From: an uncultured Chromatiaceae bacterium
GTDB taxonomy: Bacteria > Pseudomonadota > Gammaproteobacteria > Enterobacterales > Alteromonadaceae
DNA: 5,566 nt
Reading direction: 5' to 3'
NCBI GenBank assembly: GCA_946482325.1
Contig: CAMLRA010000209.1
Span: 1 to 5,566 of the forward strand
Shown here: piece by piece, positions 1 through 5,566 of the stretch
Layout of the letters: every line of letters begins with the position of its first letter
How positions within the stretch are numbered: the stretch's first letter is position 1
Position numbers and translations under genes: made by a program
The notes under the pieces: generated by a model
Database searches by the model: none
Told to the model about the DNA's origin: nothing
What the model saw: only the letters and a program-made list of their open reading frames with translations

Positions 1-1218
1 GGGGATAGCCTGCGTCAGTTGGCTCTGTATGACGCTTTGCATCTGCACCTGATTGCACAAGACACGCACGCCTGGGGCTGGCCAAACTGGCCTGAACAAT
101 ACCGCAGTGCTGACAGTGAGGCCGTCCAGCAATTTGCTGCAGCCAATCAACATGACATCGGTTTTTTCAGCTATCTGCAATTCTGCGCACAGCAGCAGCT
201 TGCAACAGTGCAACAACTAGCAAAAGATCAAGGCATGTTGCTGGGTCTATACCGTGATTTAGCGGTCGGCGTCAGTGAAGCATCCACCGAAATTTGGGCA
301 AATCCTGAGCTGTATTGCCGGGACGCCAGTGTTGGTGCGCCGCCGGATATCCTCGGGCCTAAAGGCCAAAACTGGGGCCTGCCGCCGATGTATCCTTACG
401 AGTTATTCCGTCAGGCATATCGCCCGATGATTGACCTGTTCCGCGCGAATATGCGGGACTCAGGTGCCCTGAGGATTGATCATGTGATGGCGTTGCTACG
501 CTTATGGTGGGTACCGAAAGGCTCGGCATCAGCCGGAGAAGGTGCTTATCTGTATTACCCAATCATGGATTTGCTTGGCATTCTGGCATTGGAAAGCCAA
601 CGTCAACAAGCCGTGGTGATCGGGGAGGACTTAGGCACTGTTCCAGACGGGATTTTTGAGCTGTTACAGCAATTTGGCATGTACTCGTACCGGATCTTCT
701 TCTTTGAACAAGCTGAAGATGGCGGTTATATCTCGACGGCACATTATCCGGTGCAGGCAATGTCAGCGCTGACCACACACGATATGCCAACGTTAATCGG
801 TTTCTGGCATTGCTCAGATTTAAAACTCGGTTTGCAGCTCGGTCTTTATACTGAAGAGATTTTACCGGGTCTGTACGCGGACCGGCACAAATCCAAGCAA
901 CGCATTCTGGATTCGTTACACGGCCACGGCATGTTACCGGCCGATTATCCACGTAGCGTCGAACATCTGGGAATGGATCGCACGCTCAGCTTTGCCTTGC
1001 AGCAGCATCTGGCGCGCGGCAGTTGTCAGTTGTTATGTCTGCAGCTGGAAGACTGGATGGAGATGACTGAACCTGTCAACGTGCCTGGCACCAGTGACGA
1101 ATATCCAAACTGGCGGCGCAAACTGAGCATGACTTTGGAGCAGCTGGAACAGCAACAACACATCACTGCGCATCTGCAGCAATTGACAGCCAACCGCAGA
1201 ACAGGGTTATATTCTTAA
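1..1218 (+). CDS. malQ: 4-alpha-glucanotransferase (amylomaltase), 3' part; start lies upstream of the window
   Basis: GH77 enzyme of the cytoplasm that moves alpha-1,4-glucan segments between malto-oligosaccharides, releasing glucose and building longer chains for phosphorylase. The frame is open to base 1, so the gene is cut by the window edge; the TTG at 19 is internal, not a start. About 405 residues are visible. With the nucleophile expected near residue 448 (E. coli MalQ), about 290 residues are missing, giving a normal total near 690. Visible motifs: GLYRDLAVG (244-270); the GAPPD..GPKGQNWGLPP loop typical of amylomaltases (334-387); ALRIDHVMALLRLWW with the nucleophile Asp at 478-480; VVIGEDLGTVP with the acid/base Glu at 625-627; TTHDMPTL with the third catalytic Asp at 781-783; and the C-terminal EDW..M.EPVN.PGT and NWRRKLS signatures (1048-1128). 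All three catalytic residues are present and the frame is intact. It sits 75 bases before glgB on the same strand, which suggests shared transcription and a role in recycling glycogen-derived oligosaccharides. Confidence 0.96.
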   Translation, partial: GDSLRQLALYDALHLHLIAQDTHAWGWPNWPEQYRSADSEAVQQFAAANQHDIGFFSYLQFCAQQQLATVQQLAKDQGMLLGLYRDLAVGVSEASTEIWANPELYCRDASVGAPPDILGPKGQNWGLPPMYPYELFRQAYRPMIDLFRANMRDSGALRIDHVMALLRLWWVPKGSASAGEGAYLYYPIMDLLGILALESQRQQAVVIGEDLGTVPDGIFELLQQFGMYSYRIFFFEQAEDGGYISTAHYPVQAMSALTTHDMPTLIGFWHCSDLKLGLQLGLYTEEILPGLYADRHKSKQRILDSLHGHGMLPADYPRSVEHLGMDRTLSFALQQHLARGSCQLLCLQLEDWMEMTEPVNVPGTSDEYPNWRRKLSMTLEQLEQQQHITAHLQQLTANRRTGLYS

Positions 1219-1224
1219 TCTTAA
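1213..1224 (+). repeat. Tandem TCTTAA hexamer giving a double in-frame stop for malQ
   Basis: TCTTAA occurs twice back to back. It supplies the malQ stop TAA (1216-1218) and a second TAA in the same frame (1222-1224), one codon later. Because malQ and glgB share a reading frame, and that frame is open from 1225 into glgB, the second stop is the only in-frame backup against readthrough into glgB. The repeat is short and could be chance. Confidence 0.6.
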
Positions 1225-1232
1225 TGCATCAA

Positions 1233-1255
1233 GCCCCACTGTTTTACGGTGGGGC
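1233..1255 (+). promoter_or_regulatory. Strong GC-rich hairpin in the malQ-glgB spacer
   Basis: GCCCCAC (1233-1239) pairs perfectly with GTGGGGC (1249-1255). The stem can extend inward by a T-G and a G-C pair (1240-1241 with 1247-1248), giving 9 pairs around the 5-base loop TTTTA. No T-run follows directly (the next bases are GATACG), so it is not a standard intrinsic terminator. It could protect the malQ mRNA 3' end, mark an RNA processing site, or modulate expression between malQ and glgB. Structure is seen by eye; function is inferred. Confidence 0.5.
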
Positions 1256-1275
1256 GATACGAGTTCCCCGCTTTT
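1249..1275 (+). terminator. Weak alternative hairpin with short T-run (possible attenuator arm)
   Basis: GTGGGG (1249-1254) can also pair with CCCCGC (1266-1271): six pairs including one T-G wobble, with an 11-base loop, followed at once by TTTT (1272-1275). It reuses the right arm of the 1233-1255 hairpin, so only one of the two can form at a time. Stem and T-run are both short for an intrinsic terminator, and the upstream hairpin should be the more stable one. At best this is a weak, conditional terminator ahead of glgB; coincidence is quite possible. Confidence 0.22.
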
Positions 1276-1283
1276 ACTGACAC

Positions 1284-1287
1284 AGGA
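1284..1287 (+). promoter_or_regulatory. Ribosome binding site that decides the glgB start
   Basis: AGGA lies six bases before ATG at 1294-1296, a good Shine-Dalgarno match and spacing. The other candidate start, GTG at 1249, lies inside the right arm of a strong hairpin and has no purine-rich site at a proper distance upstream (the bases there read CTGTTTTACG). This supports initiation at 1294. Confidence 0.75.
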
Positions 1288-1293
1288 TTTGTT

Positions 1294-3453
1294 ATGCCAG
1301 ATCAGCTGCTACAAGCTTTAAACGATGTTCGTTGTGCCCAGCCTTTTGCTGTTCTTGGCTGGCAAACTGCAGAAAAAGGCCTGTTGATCCGGGCCTTTTT
1401 GCCATCTGCGCAACAGGTCAGTGCTGTAGCACTGGATGATGGCAAGGTACTGGGGGAAATGAGTGCGGTGGAGGGCGTACCGGGTTTATTTGAACTGCAG
1501 CTACCACGGCGGAAAAAACAACTGCCGTATCGCCTGGACGTACAAAATACCCATCACAGTTATAGCCTGATTGACCCTTATCAGTTTAAAGATGAAGCTT
1601 TTTTTGCCGTGCATTATGTCAACAGCCGGCCGGAAAATTTGTATCAGCAGCTCGGCGCGCAATTAGTCGAATTAACTGCCGGGAAACAGCGCATTAATGC
1701 GACCCGCTTTGCTGTTTATGCGCCGCACGCCAGCAGTGTCAGTTTGATTGGGGATATGAACAATTGGGATGGCCGTTGTCATCCGATGGAGCGCACCGCT
1801 TGTGGTCATTGGGTGCTGGTGATGCCGGAAGTGGCTGCCGGCGTGCGTTATAAATTCGAAATCAAAGATGCGGCGGGGCACCTGTTACCTCACAAAGCCG
1901 ATCCGATGGCATTCGCTGCCGAACAATTCCCGTCGCATGCCTCGCTGGTGTTTGACCACAGCCGCTATCAGTGGCAGGACAGTGTCTGGCAACAGCGCGA
2001 ACATAAGCCGTATCAAAGCCCGATGAGCATCTACGAGTTGCATTTAGGTAGCTGGCGCACCCATGCCGATGGTGCTGCGCTGACTTATCCGGAACTGGCG
2101 GAACAGCTCATTCCTTATGTGTTAGACATGGGCTACACCCATATTGAATTATTACCGGTGCTGGAACATCCATATTCCGGTTCCTGGGGTTATCAGCCAC
2201 TGGGAATGTTTGCGGTGACTTCGCGGTTTGGCACACCGGATCAGTTTAAAGCTTTTGTGGATGCCTGCCACCAGGCCGGCATTGGCGTGATTCTAGACTG
2301 GGTACCGGCTCATTTTCCGGAAGACGGTCACGGCTTAGCCCGGTTTGACGGCGGTCATCTGTATGAGTATGCCGATCCGCGCCGTGGCTGGCATCCGGAC
2401 TGGAATTCCTGCATTTATGACTTTGGCAAAGACTATGTCCGGCAGTTTTTAGTCGCCAGTGCGTTGTTCTGGCTCGATAAATTTCATATTGACGGTTTAC
2501 GCGTTGATGCGGTGGCGTCGATGTTGTACCTCGATTATTCGCGTGAACACGGTGAGTGGATCCCGAATATCGACGGTGGCAATCACAACTACGAAGCCAT
2601 CAGCCTGCTGAAATGGCTGAATCAGGAAGTCTATAGCAAGTATCCACGTGCCATGACCATCGCCGAAGAATCCACATCTTTTGCCGGCGTCAGCCGTCCT
2701 GTGGATATGGGGGGACTGGGTTTTGGCTTTAAGTGGAATATGGGCTGGATGAACGATACGCTGCGCTATATCAGCAAAGACCCGGCTTATCGCAAATATC
2801 ACCACAATGACCTGACTTTTTCGATGGTGTATGCCTATAACGAGAATTTTATTTTGCCTCTGTCGCACGACGAAGTGGTGCATGGCAAAGGCAGTATTCT
2901 GAATAAAATGCCAGGTGATGAGTGGCAACAGGCAGCGAATTTACGCGCTTATTACGCCTTTATGTTTGCCCATCCGGGTAAAAAGCTGAATTTTATGGGC
3001 AATGAATTTGGACAGGGCACAGAGTGGAATCATAATCTGGCGTTGCCGTGGTTTTTGCTCGATTTTGACAAACATCGCGGTATTTCTCAGTTATTCCGTG
3101 ACCTGAACCACACCTACCGGCGCTGCAAGCCGTTATATGAGCTGGATCATCAGGGCGCAGGTTTTGCCTGGATTGACCATCAGGATGCTGATCACAGCAC
3201 TGTGTCGTTCCGCCGAATCGACAGTGACGGTGATGTGGTGTACGTCGTGAGCAATTTTACGCCGGTACCCAGAACCGCCTTCAGCCTGTCAGTGCTTGCA
3301 GCAGGGCAATATGAAGTCATTCTGAACTCAGATTCGGCTTATTATTGGGGCAGTAATTACCCGGTTGGACCACAGTTACAGGCTGGCGAAGACTTACAGC
3401 TGCGGCTGGAATTACCGCCGTTATCGACTTTATACCTGCGCCAATGCCGTTAA
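1294..3453 (+). CDS. glgB: 1,4-alpha-glucan (glycogen) branching enzyme, GH13
   Basis: Cuts an alpha-1,4 chain and reattaches the piece through an alpha-1,6 bond, making glycogen branches in the cytoplasm. From ATG 1294 it has 719 residues, close to the 728 of E. coli GlgB. Domain order: N1 beta-sandwich (about 12-105); CBM48 N2 domain (about 135-220) with RFAVYAPHA and GDMNNWDGR; catalytic barrel starting near SIYELHLGSWR (245-255); C-terminal beta domain (about 620-719). Catalytic motifs: VILDWVPAHF (332-341, D335), HIDGLRVDAVAS with nucleophile D405, TIAEES with acid/base E458, and LPLSHDEVVHGKGS with D526. D405, E458 and D526 are the positions known in E. coli GlgB, which also supports this start. 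Other family signatures are EHP..GSWGYQ (291-301), GLARFDG, GLGFGFKWNMGW and GNEFGQ (569-574). The two N-terminal sandwich domains mark the long type of branching enzyme. It follows malQ by 75 bases and precedes glgX by 12, so operon membership is very likely. The in-frame GTG at 1249 would add 15 residues but is disfavoured. Confidence 0.98.
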   Translation: MPDQLLQALNDVRCAQPFAVLGWQTAEKGLLIRAFLPSAQQVSAVALDDGKVLGEMSAVEGVPGLFELQLPRRKKQLPYRLDVQNTHHSYSLIDPYQFKDEAFFAVHYVNSRPENLYQQLGAQLVELTAGKQRINATRFAVYAPHASSVSLIGDMNNWDGRCHPMERTACGHWVLVMPEVAAGVRYKFEIKDAAGHLLPHKADPMAFAAEQFPSHASLVFDHSRYQWQDSVWQQREHKPYQSPMSIYELHLGSWRTHADGAALTYPELAEQLIPYVLDMGYTHIELLPVLEHPYSGSWGYQPLGMFAVTSRFGTPDQFKAFVDACHQAGIGVILDWVPAHFPEDGHGLARFDGGHLYEYADPRRGWHPDWNSCIYDFGKDYVRQFLVASALFWLDKFHIDGLRVDAVASMLYLDYSREHGEWIPNIDGGNHNYEAISLLKWLNQEVYSKYPRAMTIAEESTSFAGVSRPVDMGGLGFGFKWNMGWMNDTLRYISKDPAYRKYHHNDLTFSMVYAYNENFILPLSHDEVVHGKGSILNKMPGDEWQQAANLRAYYAFMFAHPGKKLNFMGNEFGQGTEWNHNLALPWFLLDFDKHRGISQLFRDLNHTYRRCKPLYELDHQGAGFAWIDHQDADHSTVSFRRIDSDGDVVYVVSNFTPVPRTAFSLSVLAAGQYEVILNSDSAYYWGSNYPVGPQLQAGEDLQLRLELPPLSTLYLRQCR

Positions 3454-3456
3454 AGC

Positions 3457-3460
3457 GAGA
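3457..3460 (+). promoter_or_regulatory. Weak ribosome binding site of glgX
   Basis: GAGA sits five bases before ATG 3466 in the 12-base gap after the glgB stop. The match to the Shine-Dalgarno consensus is only partial. With such tight spacing, glgX translation may depend partly on ribosomes finishing glgB (translational coupling), which is an inference. Confidence 0.4.
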
Positions 3461-3465
3461 CTGAT

Positions 3466-5566
3466 ATGCAAGTTGTGCTGAGCACTGATTTTGGTTCTGT
3501 GGCACCTTTGGGCGCTACTTGTGTTGATTTTGACAATGGCTGCTGGAATATCGCCGTCTATGCGCCTGATGCCACAGGCTTGACCTTATGCCTGTTTTGC
3601 GCGGATACCGAAGAGCCGCTGGCGGAACTGGATTTTCCGGCCAGAACCGGTGACATCTGGCATCTTCAGGTGCAGGGCGTGCCGGCAGGTAGCCTGTATT
3701 TGTTAAGGGCCGACGGTCCCAATTTGCCGGCTCAGGGCCTGACATTTGAGCCACGGCATCTGCTGATTGACCCTTATGCCCGTCAACTCAATCGTGCTGT
3801 GGTGTTTAATGAGCGGCTTTATCAGAGTGACAGCCATTATATGCTGGCCAAAGCAGTGTTAACGGATACCCCGTTTGACTGGCAGGACAGCCGGAAACCG
3901 CAAATTCCGCGCGAAAAAACCATCATCTATGAAGCGCATGTCAAAGGCCTGACCATGCAGCATCCGGACGTTCCGGCTGAGCTGCGGGGCACTTATGCGG
4001 CACTCTATCATCCGGCGGTGATCGCCCACTTAAAACACCTCGGTATTACGACTTTGCAACTGTTGCCGGTCGCGGCTTTTATGACGGAGCCACGGCTGGA
4101 AAAGTTAAAGCTGACCAACTACTGGGGGTATAACCCGGTGTGTTTTTTTGCACCGGACCCGCGTTATCAACTGGACGATGCCGTCCTTGAAATGAAAACG
4201 CTGGTACGGACTTACCACCAGCACGGTATTGAAGTCATTCTGGATGTGGTGTTCAACCACACGGCCGAAGCTGACTGCTATAACCTGAGTTTACGTGGCC
4301 TTGCCAATCGTCAGTATTATCTTTTTGAAAATCATGCAGATATCACGGATTACCAGCAGTATTGCAATTACAGTGGCTGTGGCAATACGTTGAATATCGC
4401 CCATCCCGCCACGCAAAAACTGGTGTTGGATGCACTGCGATACTGGCTGACAGAGATGCAGGTTGATGGCTTTCGTTTTGACCTCGCCGTGACATTGGCG
4501 CGGGAACATAAACGCTTTACGCCAGTGGCGACTTTTCTGCAGATCATTGCGCAGGACCCGGTGCTGTCGCAAGCCAAACTCATCGCAGAGCCCTGGGACG
4601 TTGGGCCTTATGGTTATCAGCTGGGCCAATTTCCGGCGCATTGGTCAGAGCTGAATGACAAATTCCGTGATTCGATGCGCTCTTTTTGGCGCGGCGACCA
4701 CGGCAGTTTGAATGAATTTACCACGCGGTTATTGGGCTCGCGCGATATCTTCCAGAAACACCACAAGCCGGCGGCCTGCTCGGTGAATTATCTGGCTTAC
4801 CACGATGGTTTTACTTTACATGACGTAGTGTGTTATCAGCACAAACATAATTGGCTCAATGCCGAGCAAAACCGCGATGGGCATGACCATAATCTCAGTC
4901 TGAATTTTGGCGTGGAAGGCCCGAGCAGTGATGTCAATATCCTGCAGCAACGGTTCCAGCATAAGCGTAATCTGGTTGCCAGCCTGATGCTGAGTCAGGG
5001 TATGATCCACTGGCTTGGCGGTGATGAGCTGAGCCACACTCAGCAAGGCAATAATAATGCCTATTGTCAGGATAATGAACTGAGCTGGCTGAACTGGCAG
5101 CTGGATTATCATGCCACGCAATTTCAGAGTTTTGTTCAGCAGATGATTGCGGTGCGCCAGCAATATCCTTGTCTGCAGCAACTATCGCTTTTAGATGACC
5201 AGTACCAGCGCCACGGCAATAAACATCAGGTGCATTGGCTGAACGCAGACGGTAGTGAAAAAACCGAAGCCGACTGGCACTTACCGGCGACACAATATTG
5301 TTATTTTGTCGTCACCACAGATGGCAACGACGCGGAAATTCTGTTGATGATCAATGCCGGCGCGAGCGCAATCAGCCTGCAGCTGACGGACAAACCCTGG
5401 CATTGTGTCATGGACACATCCTTTGAAATGGGCCTGGTTTCACCGGTGCAGCTTGCAGGTGCTGCCTATGTGCAGCAGGCGCATTCGATGTCGCTGTGGG
5501 TGCACAACCCGGCATGTGCTGCGACAACACCTGCGATTACACGCTACAACAGCGGCCTAATGGTCT
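3466..5566 (+). CDS. glgX: Glycogen debranching enzyme (GlgX, GH13 isoamylase type), 3' end beyond the window
   Basis: Hydrolyses alpha-1,6 branch bonds in glycogen; the E. coli enzyme prefers short branches left after phosphorylase trimming. The frame is open from ATG 3466 to the last base, 700 codons with no stop, so the 3' end is not in view. The start fits the family: the early APLGA motif (13-17) matches the E. coli N-terminus with three extra residues before it. Domains: CBM48 sandwich (about 20-115), with LLIDPYARQL closing it; catalytic barrel from IIYEAHVKGLT (153-163); C-terminal beta domain (about 580-680). Motifs: NYWGYNPV (218-225); ILDVVFNH (258-265, D260); SGCGNTLN; VDGFRFDLA with nucleophile D339; LIAEPWD with acid/base E375; AYHDGFTLHD with D447; GNNNAYCQDN (528-537). 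Spacing between the three catalytic residues agrees with E. coli GlgX (336, 371, 443) to within one residue. Two oddities: GMIHWLGGDE (512-521) replaces the usual GTPMLLAGDE-like segment, and the protein continues at least 19 residues past the point where E. coli GlgX ends. It lies 12 bases after glgB, surely in one operon. Confidence 0.96.
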   Translation, partial: MQVVLSTDFGSVAPLGATCVDFDNGCWNIAVYAPDATGLTLCLFCADTEEPLAELDFPARTGDIWHLQVQGVPAGSLYLLRADGPNLPAQGLTFEPRHLLIDPYARQLNRAVVFNERLYQSDSHYMLAKAVLTDTPFDWQDSRKPQIPREKTIIYEAHVKGLTMQHPDVPAELRGTYAALYHPAVIAHLKHLGITTLQLLPVAAFMTEPRLEKLKLTNYWGYNPVCFFAPDPRYQLDDAVLEMKTLVRTYHQHGIEVILDVVFNHTAEADCYNLSLRGLANRQYYLFENHADITDYQQYCNYSGCGNTLNIAHPATQKLVLDALRYWLTEMQVDGFRFDLAVTLAREHKRFTPVATFLQIIAQDPVLSQAKLIAEPWDVGPYGYQLGQFPAHWSELNDKFRDSMRSFWRGDHGSLNEFTTRLLGSRDIFQKHHKPAACSVNYLAYHDGFTLHDVVCYQHKHNWLNAEQNRDGHDHNLSLNFGVEGPSSDVNILQQRFQHKRNLVASLMLSQGMIHWLGGDELSHTQQGNNNAYCQDNELSWLNWQLDYHATQFQSFVQQMIAVRQQYPCLQQLSLLDDQYQRHGNKHQVHWLNADGSEKTEADWHLPATQYCYFVVTTDGNDAEILLMINAGASAISLQLTDKPWHCVMDTSFEMGLVSPVQLAGAAYVQQAHSMSLWVHNPACAATTPAITRYNSGLMV

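Noticed and set aside
19..21. TTG as a malQ start codon
   Set aside because: The same frame is open to base 1, and the encoded DSLRQLALYDALHLH region belongs in the middle of MalQ. The true start must be upstream of the window.
1219..1293. A promoter for glgB in the spacer
   Set aside because: I see no convincing -35/-10 pair in these 75 bases, much of which is occupied by the hairpins. Transcription from upstream of malQ is the simpler reading.
2497..2928. Open minus-strand frame of 143 codons inside glgB
   Set aside because: It lies wholly opposite conserved catalytic motifs of glgB, has no recognisable domain or upstream context, and is explained as a shadow of the coding strand. The minus-strand frames at 359-562, 563-952, 1672-1881 and 3317-3505 are rejected on the same grounds.
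3515..3754. Minus-strand frame of 79 codons at the start of glgX
   Set aside because: It is opposite the CBM48 region of glgX; its composition is what reverse reading of that codon pattern gives, and it resembles no known protein.
4291..5293. Several overlapping minus-strand frames (4291-4641, 4368-4583, 4816-5181, 4934-5293)
   Set aside because: They overlap each other and lie opposite the GlgX catalytic core, whose motifs are fully conserved in the + frame. Their translations show no family signature.
1..5566. Mobile element, CRISPR, RNA gene or foreign island
   Set aside because: No terminal inverted repeats, transposase, spaced repeats or RNA gene structure were seen. Three housekeeping carbohydrate genes fill the window with even composition.

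Overview
The window is a dense stretch of a bacterial glycogen / alpha-glucan metabolism operon. Three genes on the + strand cover almost all of it: the 3' part of malQ (4-alpha-glucanotransferase), a complete glgB (glycogen branching enzyme), and glgX (glycogen debranching enzyme), which is still open at the right edge. All three are GH13/GH77-type enzymes (clan GH-H) whose catalytic residues can be read directly. Nothing looks broken, mobile or foreign.

Organism: the proteins resemble the enterobacterial forms. The GlgB catalytic residues fall at D405, E458 and D526, the numbers I recall for E. coli GlgB, and both MalQ and GlgX follow the E. coli proteins almost motif for motif. Base composition is moderate, about half G+C by eye. 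I infer a gammaproteobacterium. The order malQ-glgB-glgX differs from E. coli, where malQ lies with malP in the maltose regulon, and suggests a non-enteric lineage such as Alteromonadales or a relative. The genus cannot be settled from this sequence.

Layout: 1-1218, malQ without its first roughly 290 codons, ending in two closely spaced in-frame TAA codons. 1219-1293, a 75-base spacer holding a strong GC-rich hairpin, a weaker overlapping alternative hairpin followed by TTTT, and the glgB ribosome binding site. 1294-3453, glgB. 3454-3465, a 12-base spacer. 3466 to the window end, glgX, at least 700 codons. No stretch longer than 75 bases lacks a gene. The minus strand shows no credible gene.

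How they work together (established family roles plus inference from context): GlgB introduces alpha-1,6 branches during glycogen synthesis; GlgX removes short branches during breakdown, typically after phosphorylase has trimmed them; the released malto-oligosaccharides are substrates for MalQ, which disproportionates them into longer chains and glucose. The missing partners (glgC, glgA, glgP) would be expected nearby, probably downstream, but are not in view.

I did not find an undescribed system here. The points most worth a second look are the two mutually exclusive hairpins between malQ and glgB, the corrected glgB start, and the GlgX C-terminus that runs past the usual family end.
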